This document shows positions 30,522 to 38,758 of a DNA stretch of 64,000 nt, piece by piece. The stretch is taken from contig NZ_CP017157.1 of NCBI RefSeq assembly GCF_001729485.1, forward strand, positions 124,001 to 188,000, in the 5' to 3' direction. The DNA is from Streptomyces lydicus. Its GTDB lineage: Bacteria; Actinomycetota; Actinomycetes; Streptomycetales; Streptomycetaceae. Under the pieces are notes generated by a model. The model was not told where the DNA came from, searched no databases, and saw only the letters and a program-made list of their open reading frames with translations. Position numbers and translations under genes: made by a program. Position 1 is the stretch's first letter. The number at the start of each line of letters is the position of its first letter.

Positions 30522-31763
30522 ATGAGCTCCGCTCCCGCATGGCCGACCGTGGCCGCCGAGCCGGAGGGCAGCCTCGCGCGCCATCGTGCGGCGGCCGTGC
30601 ACCGGGTCCGGGACTTCCTGGTGAACGACGCCGGTACCGTGCACGAGCTGCTGTGCGAGATCTCCACCCACCGCGCCGCGCGCTACGAGATCGAGTCGAC
30701 CGTCGCCACCCTCGACGGGGCCCTGGACGAGGTGACCGCCCACCGGCCCGGCCGGGTCCCCCGGCTGGCCGCCTTCATGCCGTCGAACGTCATCCTCTAC
30801 TCCTACGCCCTGTACCTCCTGGTGCCCGCCCTCTACACCGACCGCCTGGTCTTCCGCCCCTCCAGCCGCGTCAAGGACCAGATGCGCCGGCTGCACACCC
30901 TGCTCGCCGCGCAGCACGGCCTGCCCATCGAGCTCACCACCGCCAGCCAGCGGGACTTCCTGCACGACCACGTGCTCCCCGCCGACGTCGTGGTCTTCAC
31001 CGGCGCCTACGCCAACGCCGAGCAGATCCGCGCCCGGCTCTCCCCCGGTCAGCTGTTCCTCTTCCTCGGCTCCGGCGTCAACCCGTTCGTCGTCGCGCCC
31101 GGTGCCGACGTCGAGCGGGCGGCTCGCGACGCCATCGCCATCCGGGTCCTCAACACCGGCCAGGACTGCCTGGGCCCCGACCTCTTCAGCGTCCACGAGA
31201 CGCTGCTCGAACCGTTCGTCGACGCGCTGGTCAGCGAGTTGAAGGGGCTGCGCTACGGCCCGTACACCGACCCGGACGCCGACTTCGGGCCGATCTTCTA
31301 CGACAGCGCGCTGGAGGACGGCGCGCAGTTCCTCGCCCGCCACCGCGGCGCCATCGTGCACGGCGGACACGTCGACTTCCGCGGCCGCCGGCTCGACCCC
31401 ACCGTCGTCGTCGGCGAGGAGGTCACCCCGCGCACCCACGTCCCGGAGTTCTTCGCGCCGATCTTCAACGTCGCCTCCTACCGCGACGAGGACGCCCTCG
31501 CGACCACGCTCACCACCGGCATGTTCACCGAACGCGCCCTGGGCTCCAGCGTCTACGGCCACGCCCCGCGCCTGGTCGAGGCGCTGCGCAGGCGTACCAC
31601 CGTCACCCTGGACACCACTCTGCTGTCCATCGACGACGGCAACGCCCCGTTCGGCGGCTACGGCCGGATGGCCAACTACATCTCCGACGGACACGAGCTG
31701 CGCGCCGAGCCCGTCCTGCTCTCCAAGGCCGTCGCCGCCCACCGCCCGGGAGCCGCCCGATGA
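30522..31763 (+). CDS. Aldehyde dehydrogenase-superfamily enzyme, possibly acyl-CoA/ACP reductase
   Basis: A 413-residue ALDH-fold protein. The nucleophile Cys lies in LNTGQDCLGPDLF near residue 223, and the C-terminal NAPFGGYGRMANYISDG matches the substrate-side loop. The ALDH general-base motif (usually ELGG) is replaced by FLGSGVNP, so the catalytic Glu is missing. That is seen in CoA-acylating and reductase members of the superfamily, making an acyl-CoA/acyl-ACP reductase or acyl transfer role plausible. ATG 30522 follows AGGAGG. Its stop overlaps the ThDP enzyme start (ATGA). Length is shorter than ordinary 480-500-residue ALDHs. Confidence 0.82.
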   Translation: MSSAPAWPTVAAEPEGSLARHRAAAVHRVRDFLVNDAGTVHELLCEISTHRAARYEIESTVATLDGALDEVTAHRPGRVPRLAAFMPSNVILYSYALYLLVPALYTDRLVFRPSSRVKDQMRRLHTLLAAQHGLPIELTTASQRDFLHDHVLPADVVVFTGAYANAEQIRARLSPGQLFLFLGSGVNPFVVAPGADVERAARDAIAIRVLNTGQDCLGPDLFSVHETLLEPFVDALVSELKGLRYGPYTDPDADFGPIFYDSALEDGAQFLARHRGAIVHGGHVDFRGRRLDPTVVVGEEVTPRTHVPEFFAPIFNVASYRDEDALATTLTTGMFTERALGSSVYGHAPRLVEALRRRTTVTLDTTLLSIDDGNAPFGGYGRMANYISDGHELRAEPVLLSKAVAAHRPGAAR

Positions 31764-33469
31764 CCGCGACGACCCACCCCACCGCCTGGGCCGCGCTCGC
31801 GGACTACCTGCGCCACCTCGGCACCGGGGCGGTCTTCGGGCTGCCCGGCGACGACATGGCGCTGCTCGGCGAGCTGGAGCGCGCCGACACCCCGGTCGTG
31901 CTCTGCCGCGACCAGCGCAACGCGCTGTTCATGGCGACGGGGTACGCGCTCGCCGCCGGCCGCCCCGGCGTCTGCGTGATCGGCAAGGGCCCGGCGCTGA
32001 CCAACGCGCTCACCGGCGTCCTGGAGGCGCGGTCGGCCGCCGCCCCGCTGATCCTGATCGCCGACGGCACCCGCCTCGACCGGCTGGGCACCGGCGCCTT
32101 CCAGGAGCTGGACCAGCTGACCGCGGTCCGCCCGTACGTGAAGTGGGCGGCCCGCATCGACCACGCCGACCGGCTGCCCGCCGCCCTGGAGAAGGCCGCC
32201 GCGCTCGCCGTCAACGGCACGCCCGGCCCCGTCTACCTGGAGCTCGCCGAACAGCTCGCGGACCAGCCGGTCACCCGCAGCGGATCCTGGCGCCCGGTCG
32301 CGCCGCAGCGGCCGTCCCCCGACCAGGACGCGCTCGCCGCGACCGCCGAGCGCATCGCCGCCGCCGAGCGGCCGTTGCTGCTGGTCGGCGGCGGGGCCCG
32401 GCACCGCAACACCGGCCGGCGCATCGAGCGGCTCGCCGAGCGCCTCGGCGCCGGCGTGTTCACCACCGCCTCCGGCCGCGGCGCGGTCGCCGAGGACCAC
32501 CCCCTGTACTGCGGCGTCAGCGGCCTCTACACCGTCGCGCCGATGGACGCGCTGTGGCGCGAGGCCGACCTCGTCATCGCCCTGGGCAGCCGCCTGGAGG
32601 AGACCGCCACCTTCGGCTGGCCCGAGGACGCCGCGCAACTCCCCGTGGTCCAGGCCGTGCTGGGCGAGGAGAGCCTGGTCATGGAGCGGCCCGGGGCACA
32701 CGTCCTCGGTGACGCCGGGCGGATCGTGGACGGCTGGGCGGAGCTGCTGGCCGGGCACCGGGCGACCGGCGACTGGCCCGAGCGGATCCGCACCGCGCGG
32801 ACCGCGCTGGCGCAGCGCGCCGCGGACCGTGCCGAGGAGGCCGTCAAGCGGGTGCCCGAGGGGGCCGTCCCGGTCTCGCAGGTGCTGGCCGCCCTCGACC
32901 GCGCCGTCCCCGCCGGCCGGGTCCTGGTCCAGGAGAACGGCCTTCAGGACATGTGGTCGTACTTCTTCCCGCACTACGCGCTGGGTACCGGCGGCGGGTC
33001 CGTCGTGCCCAGTGAGCAGACCCCGCTGGGCTTCGGCGCGGCGGCCGCGGTCGGCGTACGGCTGGCCGAGCCGGCCGGGCGGCCGGTGGTCGCGGTGGTG
33101 GGCGACGGCGCCTTCAACCTCTTCCGCTGCGAGCTCCCCACCGTCGCGGACGCCGGCGCCGCGGTGCTCTACCTCGTGCTGGACAACGGCGGTTACGGCT
33201 GGCTCCAGTCCAACCTCGACCGGGTCAGCGGCCCCGCCTCCCGCTTCTCCTTCACCACCCCGCGCCCCACCGGCACCGAGGGCGTGTCCCTCGCCCACGG
33301 TCTGGGATACGCCCGGGTCACGAACGCCGAGGACCTGCCCGCCGCGCTGTCCGCCGCCTGGCAACGGGTCGCCTCCGGCACCACCTCGATCGTCGAGATA
33401 GCCGTCGCCCTCCCGGACACACCACCGGGAATGACGGCTGCGTCGGGTGACTTCCCCGAGCGGGAGTGA
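31760..33469 (+). CDS. Thiamine diphosphate-dependent enzyme (acetolactate synthase-like)
   Basis: A 569-residue protein with the three-domain layout of ThDP decarboxylases/ligases: N-terminal PYR domain (GAVFGLPGDDMALLGEL), central domain (RPLLLVGGGARHRN), C-terminal PP domain with the cofactor motif VGDGAFNLFRCELPTV followed by LDNGGYGW near residue 475. By eye, the N-terminal segment LCRDQRNALFMATGYA aligns with the family's RHEQGAxH region, placing Gln where the ThDP-activating Glu normally sits. The partner ALDH-like gene overlaps by four bases, so the two probably act in sequence on a keto or aldehyde acyl unit. Exact reaction unknown. Confidence 0.87.
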   Translation: MTATTHPTAWAALADYLRHLGTGAVFGLPGDDMALLGELERADTPVVLCRDQRNALFMATGYALAAGRPGVCVIGKGPALTNALTGVLEARSAAAPLILIADGTRLDRLGTGAFQELDQLTAVRPYVKWAARIDHADRLPAALEKAAALAVNGTPGPVYLELAEQLADQPVTRSGSWRPVAPQRPSPDQDALAATAERIAAAERPLLLVGGGARHRNTGRRIERLAERLGAGVFTTASGRGAVAEDHPLYCGVSGLYTVAPMDALWREADLVIALGSRLEETATFGWPEDAAQLPVVQAVLGEESLVMERPGAHVLGDAGRIVDGWAELLAGHRATGDWPERIRTARTALAQRAADRAEEAVKRVPEGAVPVSQVLAALDRAVPAGRVLVQENGLQDMWSYFFPHYALGTGGGSVVPSEQTPLGFGAAAAVGVRLAEPAGRPVVAVVGDGAFNLFRCELPTVADAGAAVLYLVLDNGGYGWLQSNLDRVSGPASRFSFTTPRPTGTEGVSLAHGLGYARVTNAEDLPAALSAAWQRVASGTTSIVEIAVALPDTPPGMTAASGDFPERE

Positions 33470-33478
33470 GTGCTTCCC

Positions 33479-33564
33479 ACGTTGTCGGCTTTCCCGCCGT
33501 GTTTGTTGCTCGCCGGTGCGCTTTGCGGCGCCGCGTACGTTGTCGGCTTTCCCGCCGTGTTTGT
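33479..33564. repeat. 28-base direct repeat, two copies
   Basis: The 28-base sequence at 33479-33506 (starting ACGTTGTCGGCTTTCCC) is repeated exactly at 33537-33564, 58 bases on. It lies between the ThDP gene and its terminator, in a region with no supported gene. No transposase is present; the origin is unclear. Confidence 0.75.
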
Positions 33565-33666
33565 CGCCCGCCGTTTCGCCTGCGGCGGGCGTGGGTGGTC
33601 GGGTGCGGTGCCGCTCCTCCGGACTTCGTCCTGCGGCGCGGCCCCTCCCGTAGGGGATGAGAAAAG

Positions 33667-33714
33667 GCCGGTGGGGGCGGGCGTCGTGACTGACGCCCGC
33701 CCCACCGGCTTTTT
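33667..33714. terminator. Bidirectional rho-independent terminator
   Basis: GCCGGTGGGGGCGGGCGTC (33667-33685) pairs with 33692-33709 apart from one bulged G, loop of six bases, followed by TTTTT (33710-33714) and preceded by AAAA (33662-33665). It ends both the plus-strand ALDH/ThDP unit and the minus-strand permease gene. Confidence 0.92.
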
Positions 33715-33731
33715 CCCGGGGGGCGGGGGGG

Positions 33732-34562
33732 CTAGCTCTTGGCCCGGAACTTGGCGATCGCCAAGGGGGCGGTGACCGCGGTGAGGGCCAGGGACCAGGC
33801 CAGGGTCCACAGGACGGGGCCGGCCACCGGGCCCTCGCCCAGGGCGAGTCCGCGGGCCGCGTCCGCCATGTGCGTCAGGGGGTTGACGCGGGTGAAGGCC
33901 CGCAGCCAGTCCGGCATGGTCGTGGGGGACACGAAGATCGAGGAGCCGAACTGCAGCGGGGTCAGCACCAGAACCGAGAGGCCCTGGATCGCCTGGGCGG
34001 AGCGCAGGGTCAGGCCCAGCAGCATGAAGATCCAGATGAGCGAGGTGCCGAAGACGGTGGTGAGGCCGACCGCCGCGGCGATGCCCGGCCAGCGCCCGGT
34101 GAAGTCGAAGCCGAGCACGGCCGCGACAAGCAGCAGGACCGCGATGGCGACCAGCATCCGGCCGGTCTCCACCACGACCTTGGCCAGCAGCACCGAGGAG
34201 CGGGCGATGGGCATCGTACGGAACCGGTCCATCACGCCCGTACGGAAGTCGTCGTTGACGCCGGTGCCCACGGCCATGGCGATGGTCATCCCGAGGATCA
34301 CCATCAGGCCGGGCACCAGGAAGGCGGTGTACCGGGCCCGGGAGCCGCCGACCGCGCCGCCGAAGACGAAGACGAAGAGCACCGTCAGCACGATCGGCAT
34401 CAGGAGCGCGTCGGTCATCGACTCGGGGTTCTGCCGGATCTGCAGGAGGTTGCGGCGGACCAGGGCCCCGGTGTGCCGGGCCATGGCCCGCGGGCGTATC
34501 CGTCCCTCGTCGCCGAGCGGGACGTCGGCAGCGGTACGGGGCACCGCCTGATGCACCGTCAC
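33732..34562 (-). CDS. ABC-2 type transporter permease (DrrB-like)
   Basis: A 276-residue integral membrane permease. It starts with cytoplasmic ALVRRNLLQIRQNPESM and has about six hydrophobic segments, including LLMPIVLTVLFVFVFGGAVG, VPGLMVILGMTIAMAVGTG and VAIAVLLLVAAVLGFDF; the conserved ABC-2 loops LTPLQFGSSIFVSPTTMP and RVNPLTHMADAAR are present. This type exports lipids and drugs, including lipopeptides. No ATPase gene lies beside it; GTG 34562 overlaps the stop of the DUF1707 gene (GTGA). A partner ATPase may be elsewhere. Confidence 0.9.
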   Translation of the reverse strand: MTVHQAVPRTAADVPLGDEGRIRPRAMARHTGALVRRNLLQIRQNPESMTDALLMPIVLTVLFVFVFGGAVGGSRARYTAFLVPGLMVILGMTIAMAVGTGVNDDFRTGVMDRFRTMPIARSSVLLAKVVVETGRMLVAIAVLLLVAAVLGFDFTGRWPGIAAAVGLTTVFGTSLIWIFMLLGLTLRSAQAIQGLSVLVLTPLQFGSSIFVSPTTMPDWLRAFTRVNPLTHMADAARGLALGEGPVAGPVLWTLAWSLALTAVTAPLAIAKFRAKS

Positions 34563-35215
34563 GCCCGGCCGCGCCGCTCGTCGAGCCACCGCTGCCAGTA
34601 CGTGCGCCGGTCGCTGCTCGGGTGGGCGACGATGATGTCGCCGAAGACGGCGGAGCCGGTGATGCGCACGCGCGGGGTGACTGCTTCCGGGCCGGAGTGC
34701 TCCCGGATCAGGTTGCGCACGTCGCCGAGGACGGTGCTGCAGTTCATCTCGACCCGGACGCCTTCCGGGAGCAGCAGGTGGATGTCGCCGATGATCGCGC
34801 GGGCCTGGATGGTCAGCTCGCCGGTCGACGGGGCGGGGGACGCACACAGGTCGAGGGTCAGGTCGCCGAAGATCGCGGTGGCCTCGATGCCGTGTTCCAG
34901 GGAGGGGCTGTGATGGGTGACGTCGCCGAAGGCGGCGCGGAAGCTGCGCTGGCCGGTGGCGGTTCTGGCGGACTCGGGGGCGGTGACGTGCGGCAGGTCC
35001 TCGCCGACCGAGCTCAACTCCTCGCGGGTGCGGGCGAGATACGCGGCCTCGGAACGCTCCGCCAGTTCCTCCAGGGTCAGCCGGCCCTCGGCGGTGGCCT
35101 CCCTGAGCCGCTCGACCATGTCCTCGCGTTCGGCGTCCGACGCCAGGACCGAGCGCGAGGAGACGGACGGGGGCGCCAGATCCTTGTGCAGATCGGGGCG
35201 TTGGGGCTGCGTCAT
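34559..35215 (-). CDS. DUF1707 / LiaF-C-like envelope-stress protein
   Basis: A 218-residue cytoplasmic protein. An N-terminal DUF1707 segment (VLASDAEREDMVERLREATA then GRLTLEELAERSEAAYLA, residues 20-75) is followed by repeated strands of the LiaF C-terminal type (RAAFGDVTHHSPS, ATAIFGDLTLDL, RAIIGDIHLLLPEG, STVLGDVRNLI, SAVFGDIIVAHP). Such proteins are linked with cell-envelope antibiotic response. ATG 35215 has GGAGG upstream. Coupled by overlap to the ABC-2 permease, so a self-resistance role for the pair is plausible. Confidence 0.82.
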   Translation of the reverse strand: MTQPQRPDLHKDLAPPSVSSRSVLASDAEREDMVERLREATAEGRLTLEELAERSEAAYLARTREELSSVGEDLPHVTAPESARTATGQRSFRAAFGDVTHHSPSLEHGIEATAIFGDLTLDLCASPAPSTGELTIQARAIIGDIHLLLPEGVRVEMNCSTVLGDVRNLIREHSGPEAVTPRVRITGSAVFGDIIVAHPSSDRRTYWQRWLDERRGRA

Positions 35216-35550
35216 GGAGAGTGCCTCCGCGGGGTCCGGCAGGGGTGGGACGTCGGTCGCCTCATCGGACCACGTCACACCGGGCGCGGACATCGCCGTG
35301 GGGTAGTACATCGAAAGGTTGACCCTCGGCGGCGGGGCACACAGTTCGGTGTACTCGGCGGCCGGTTTTTTCGGCGCCCGGGCGTCCGGCGAAATGATCT
35401 CGGAGAGCTGGTGAAGACCGGTGAAGGAATCCGAATATCGGTCGACTTCTTCTTGACTAGTTGGTAAAGTGCGCAGCACTCATTGTGACTCGCCGATTTG
35501 ATGCAGCCGGCCGGAGTCATCCAACGTTCGAAATCCGGAGGGCTTGTCGA
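35216..35550. promoter_or_regulatory. Divergent promoter region, DUF1707 gene / XRE-TPR gene
   Basis: No gene is supported in this 335-base gap. The AT-rich part nearest the XRE-TPR gene contains TTGACTAGTTGGTAAAG at about 35453-35469, sharing its first eight bases with the palindrome at 27381, and a TGACTC box near 35487. These are probably promoter or operator elements for the flanking genes. Confidence 0.45.
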
Positions 35551-36798
35551 ATGCCTGAGCTGGCGGACACCGGGCGGCGAATCAAAGAGCTTCGGGTCAG
35601 CGCGGGAATGACACAGCACGACCTTGCCGGGTCCGAAATGTCGTCCAGCTACATCTCGCTCGTCGAACGCGGGAAGCGCATTCCCAGCGGCCGGGCGCTG
35701 CGGATCCTGGCGGAACGCCTCGGGGTCGGCGTGGACGAAATATCCAGAGGAGCCGAGCCGGTCGAAACCCCTGGCCGGGTACGGCGGCTGGACCTGGTCG
35801 GACGATTGGTGGCGGCCCGCCGGCAATGGGAGGGCGGCGACGCCGAGGGCGCGCTGTCGGAATTCCGCGCACTGGCCGAGACCGACCCCGCCGGACGGCA
35901 GGACGACGTATTTACCGAGGCCCAGCTCGCCATTGCCGAAATACTGGGCACGCTGGGCCGCGCCGACGAGGGCGCCGAGGTCCTGCTGCGGATGCTGGAC
36001 GCGCTGGCCCCCGCCCCGTACGCGGAGGCCCGGCTGCGCGCCCTGATCGCGCTCGCCGACCTGCTGGAGTCGGCCGGCCGGGTGCAGGACGGGCTGCGCT
36101 ACGCGCTCACCGGCTTCCTCGAATGCGCCGACCGGAGCCCGGGCAGCGGCTTCCACGCCCTGCTCGTGCTGGAGGTGCTCACCCGGTGCGCGTACTGGAG
36201 CGGCTGCCCCGACTGGGCGCCCGGCACCGACCACGGCCGGCCGTCCGCGGACGGCGTGCTCCCCGGGCCGCGGGCCACCATCGATCTGCACCGGGCGCTC
36301 GATCTGCGCGACCGGGGCGAGGTGGCGCGCGCCGCCGAGCTGCTGGGGGAGTGCGCGCGCCGGGTCACCCCGGCCGCCGGCTTCCCGCTCTGGGAGAAGA
36401 TCAGCGGCCACTACGCCCTGCTGCTCCTGGAGCGCGGCGAGGCGGCGGCGGCCCGCAGCATCGTCGAGCGCGGCCTCGTCGTCGCCTCGGTGGCGCAGGA
36501 GCCGGACTTCCCGCTGTGGCTGAGCACCGCGCAGGCGGTGTGCGCCCAGGCGGCCGGCGACGCGGACCGGCTCTTCGCGCTGGGCGAGGAGGTGGCCGCG
36601 CTGCCCGACACCGGCCGCAGCCACGAGAAAGCCGCCGCGCTCGGTGAGATCGCGGCGGCTTGTGAGCGGGCGGGGGACCGGGAAAGGGCGGCCGGACACT
36701 TCCGGTATTCCGCGGAGCTGTTCCGGCGGGCCCAGGCGTACCGGCACGCCGAGCGGGCCCGGGAACGGCTGGCGGACCTCCTCGAAAAGCGCGGCTGA
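35551..36798 (+). CDS. XRE-TPR transcriptional regulator (second of two)
   Basis: A 415-residue regulator with the same layout as the one at 28861. The helix-turn-helix reads GRRIKELRVSAGMTQHDLAG and SSSYISLVERGKRIPSGRAL (residues 8-55), followed by TPR-like helical repeats (AEARLRALIALADLLESAGR, HYALLLLERGEAAAARSIVE, AACERAGDRERAAGHFRYSA). ATG 35551 has GGAGG at good spacing. It lies directly before the core biosynthetic genes and divergent from the DUF1707/permease unit, a natural place for a pathway regulator; the TPR part may sense a cluster peptide or acyl ligand. Confidence 0.9.
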   Translation: MPELADTGRRIKELRVSAGMTQHDLAGSEMSSSYISLVERGKRIPSGRALRILAERLGVGVDEISRGAEPVETPGRVRRLDLVGRLVAARRQWEGGDAEGALSEFRALAETDPAGRQDDVFTEAQLAIAEILGTLGRADEGAEVLLRMLDALAPAPYAEARLRALIALADLLESAGRVQDGLRYALTGFLECADRSPGSGFHALLVLEVLTRCAYWSGCPDWAPGTDHGRPSADGVLPGPRATIDLHRALDLRDRGEVARAAELLGECARRVTPAAGFPLWEKISGHYALLLLERGEAAAARSIVERGLVVASVAQEPDFPLWLSTAQAVCAQAAGDADRLFALGEEVAALPDTGRSHEKAAALGEIAAACERAGDRERAAGHFRYSAELFRRAQAYRHAERARERLADLLEKRG

Positions 36799-36856
36799 CG
36801 CCGGCGGGGTAAAGCGCCGCGGCGCCGCAAATGCCGCTATTGCGCCCAATGCGCGC

Positions 36857-37036
36857 TTATTTATTAGCCTTCTTTCCAAGGCCCAGGAGTGCGAACAGCG
36901 CCTCCGCACCACCGACGATCGCGAGCACCAGACCGGCCTTGTGGAGCGAGACCACCGGAGTCTCCACTTCCTTTGTGGTCAGCCACAGGATCAGTCCGAC
37001 GATCGCCAGAACAATACCTACCGCAATACCCTTCAT
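36857..37036 (-). CDS. Small two-helix membrane protein
   Basis: A 59-residue protein with two hydrophobic helices (GIAVGIVLAIVGLILWL, residues 3-19, and GLVLAIVGGAEALFALLGL, residues 37-55) and a basic C-terminus (GKKANK). ATG 37036 follows GAGGG. Similar small membrane proteins are widespread in Streptomyces and of unknown function. It sits between the second XRE-TPR gene (convergent) and the ketosynthase gene (divergent). It may be incidental to the cluster or provide a membrane function for immunity. Confidence 0.75.
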   Translation of the reverse strand: MKGIAVGIVLAIVGLILWLTTKEVETPVVSLHKAGLVLAIVGGAEALFALLGLGKKANK

Positions 37037-37467
37037 CGGTTCCCTCGTCCCTAGTGACGGTGCCCCGCACGATGCCGCGGGGGCAGTTGTACGGACCAGC
37101 GTCCCGTCGGACCGGGCCATTCGGATCATCCGCAGGTAGGCACTTTCCGCCCCGGCGTCTGTCACTTTCTATGTACTCCGGCCCCTACCCGGAGGCTGTC
37201 CGGGGCCGGAGCGGGGCCGTCCGGGGGCGGTGGACGCCCCTCCAGCGCCGCCAGCCTGGCCCGTACAGTCAATTTTCGTGACAGTGCGAGTCATGCGTCT
37301 GAGAGCGTTTTCGCTGGTACGGGGCCTGGTGGGCCACGTTGTCATCGCGCGACCGCCCTCTGACTCTCCGGCCGACTGTTGACAGGTCGATGACTCAGCT
37401 GTCATCTTTCTGGTCATGAGGACGCCCCAAGCGTGACAACGGGGCAGGAATTCAGGAGGTGGGTTTC
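37037..37467. promoter_or_regulatory. Control region of the core ketosynthase-GNAT-LanKC operon
   Basis: No gene is supported in this 431-base gap. It is dense in TGAC/GTCA boxes: GTGACAG near 37278, GAGTCATG near 37288, CTGACTC near 37361, TTGACAG near 37379, the near-palindrome GATGACTCAGCTGTCATC at 37389-37406, and GGTCATG near 37412. AGGAGG at 37454-37459 is the ribosome site for the ketosynthase. The recurring boxes resemble those before the ACP/fabI and ALDH genes and probably bind one shared regulator. Confidence 0.55.
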
Positions 37468-38727
37468 ATGGAGTTGCGCACGGATCGGCGGCGTGTCGTC
37501 GTCACCGGCTGCGGCGTGGTCTCCCCCGTGGGAAACACCACCGCGGACTTCTGGAACGCCCTTCTCGACGGCCGCAGCGGAATCCGCGCCGTCACCCGCT
37601 TCGACACCTACGGGCTCCCGGTCCGTATCGGCGGGGACCTCACCGGATTCGACACCACCGGCTGCCTCACCCCGCAGGAGGCCCGGCGCAGCGACAACTT
37701 CACGCAGTACGCGGTGGTCGCCGCGGTCCAGGCGATGCGGGCCGCCGGCCTCGCAACACCGGCCGGCATCGACCCGCACCGCTTCGCCGTGGTGATCGGC
37801 TCCGGCTACGGCGCCGCCATCGCCATCCAGCAGCAGTACGACGTGCTGCGGGAGCACGGACCGCGGCGGGTCTCCCCGTACCACTCGGTGCTCACCGCCA
37901 TCGACCACCCGGCCGGCCTGCTGTCCATCAAGTACGGGATCAGCGGACCGAGTTGCGCGGTCTCGGCGGCGTGCGCCACCGGCGCGGTGGCCATCGGCGA
38001 GGCGGTCGAGATGATCCGCCACGGCCGCGCGGACCTCGCGCTGGCCGGCGGCACCGACGACTCCCTCACCGCGGTCGACCTGGCCGGCACCGCCAACGCA
38101 CAGGCCCTCTCCCGCCGCAACGACGACCCCGAAGGCGCCAGCCGGCCCTTCGACCGGGACCGCGACGGCTTCGTGATGTCCGTCGGGGCCACCGTCCTGA
38201 CACTGGAGGAGGCCGGTCACGCCGAGCGGCGCGGCGCGGAGATCCTCGCCGAGGTCGCCGGCTACGCCGCCACCACCGACGCCCACCACGCCACCGCCCC
38301 CGATCCGACCGGCGCCGGAGCCATCCGCGCGATGCGCGGCGCCCTCGCCGACGCGGGGTGCGTGCCGGAGGACGTCGGCCAGGTCAGCGCGCACGGCACC
38401 GGCACGGTCCTCAACGACCGCATCGAGGCCGCGGCGCTGCGCGAGGTGCTCGGCCCCGACCAGCTGCGCCGGACGCCGATCACCGCGGTCAAGAGCATGA
38501 CCGGGCACATGCTCGGTGCCTCCGGAGCCGCCGAGGCCGCCGCCGCGGTGCTCTCCCTCCGGGACCACGTGATCCCACCGGTCCGCAACTGCGACCACCC
38601 CGAGGAGGAAGACCTCGACCTGGTCGTCAAGGGCGCCCGCGAGTGGGACGGCGACGTGGTGCTGAGCAATTCCTTCGGCTTCGGCGGCCACAACGCCGTC
38701 CTCGTACTCAAGCGCTGGACCCGCTGA
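37468..38727 (+). CDS. Beta-ketoacyl-ACP synthase, FabF/KAS II type
   Basis: A 419-residue condensing enzyme of the FabF class. It begins RRVVVTGCGVVSPVGNTTAD; the nucleophile Cys lies in SAACATGAVAIGEA near residue 167; the catalytic histidines are in HGTGTVLNDRIEAAA near residue 310 and TGHMLGASGAAEAAA near residue 345, with VKSMTGH carrying the conserved Lys. ATG 37468 follows AGGAGG with eight-base spacing. It heads the core operon and should elongate the acyl chain carried by the ACP. A beta-ketoreductase is not found in the window, so that step may come from primary metabolism. Confidence 0.94.
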   Translation: MELRTDRRRVVVTGCGVVSPVGNTTADFWNALLDGRSGIRAVTRFDTYGLPVRIGGDLTGFDTTGCLTPQEARRSDNFTQYAVVAAVQAMRAAGLATPAGIDPHRFAVVIGSGYGAAIAIQQQYDVLREHGPRRVSPYHSVLTAIDHPAGLLSIKYGISGPSCAVSAACATGAVAIGEAVEMIRHGRADLALAGGTDDSLTAVDLAGTANAQALSRRNDDPEGASRPFDRDRDGFVMSVGATVLTLEEAGHAERRGAEILAEVAGYAATTDAHHATAPDPTGAGAIRAMRGALADAGCVPEDVGQVSAHGTGTVLNDRIEAAALREVLGPDQLRRTPITAVKSMTGHMLGASGAAEAAAAVLSLRDHVIPPVRNCDHPEEEDLDLVVKGAREWDGDVVLSNSFGFGGHNAVLVLKRWTR

Positions 38728-38758
38728 CCCCACCCACAGAGAAGGAGGTAAACGCACC

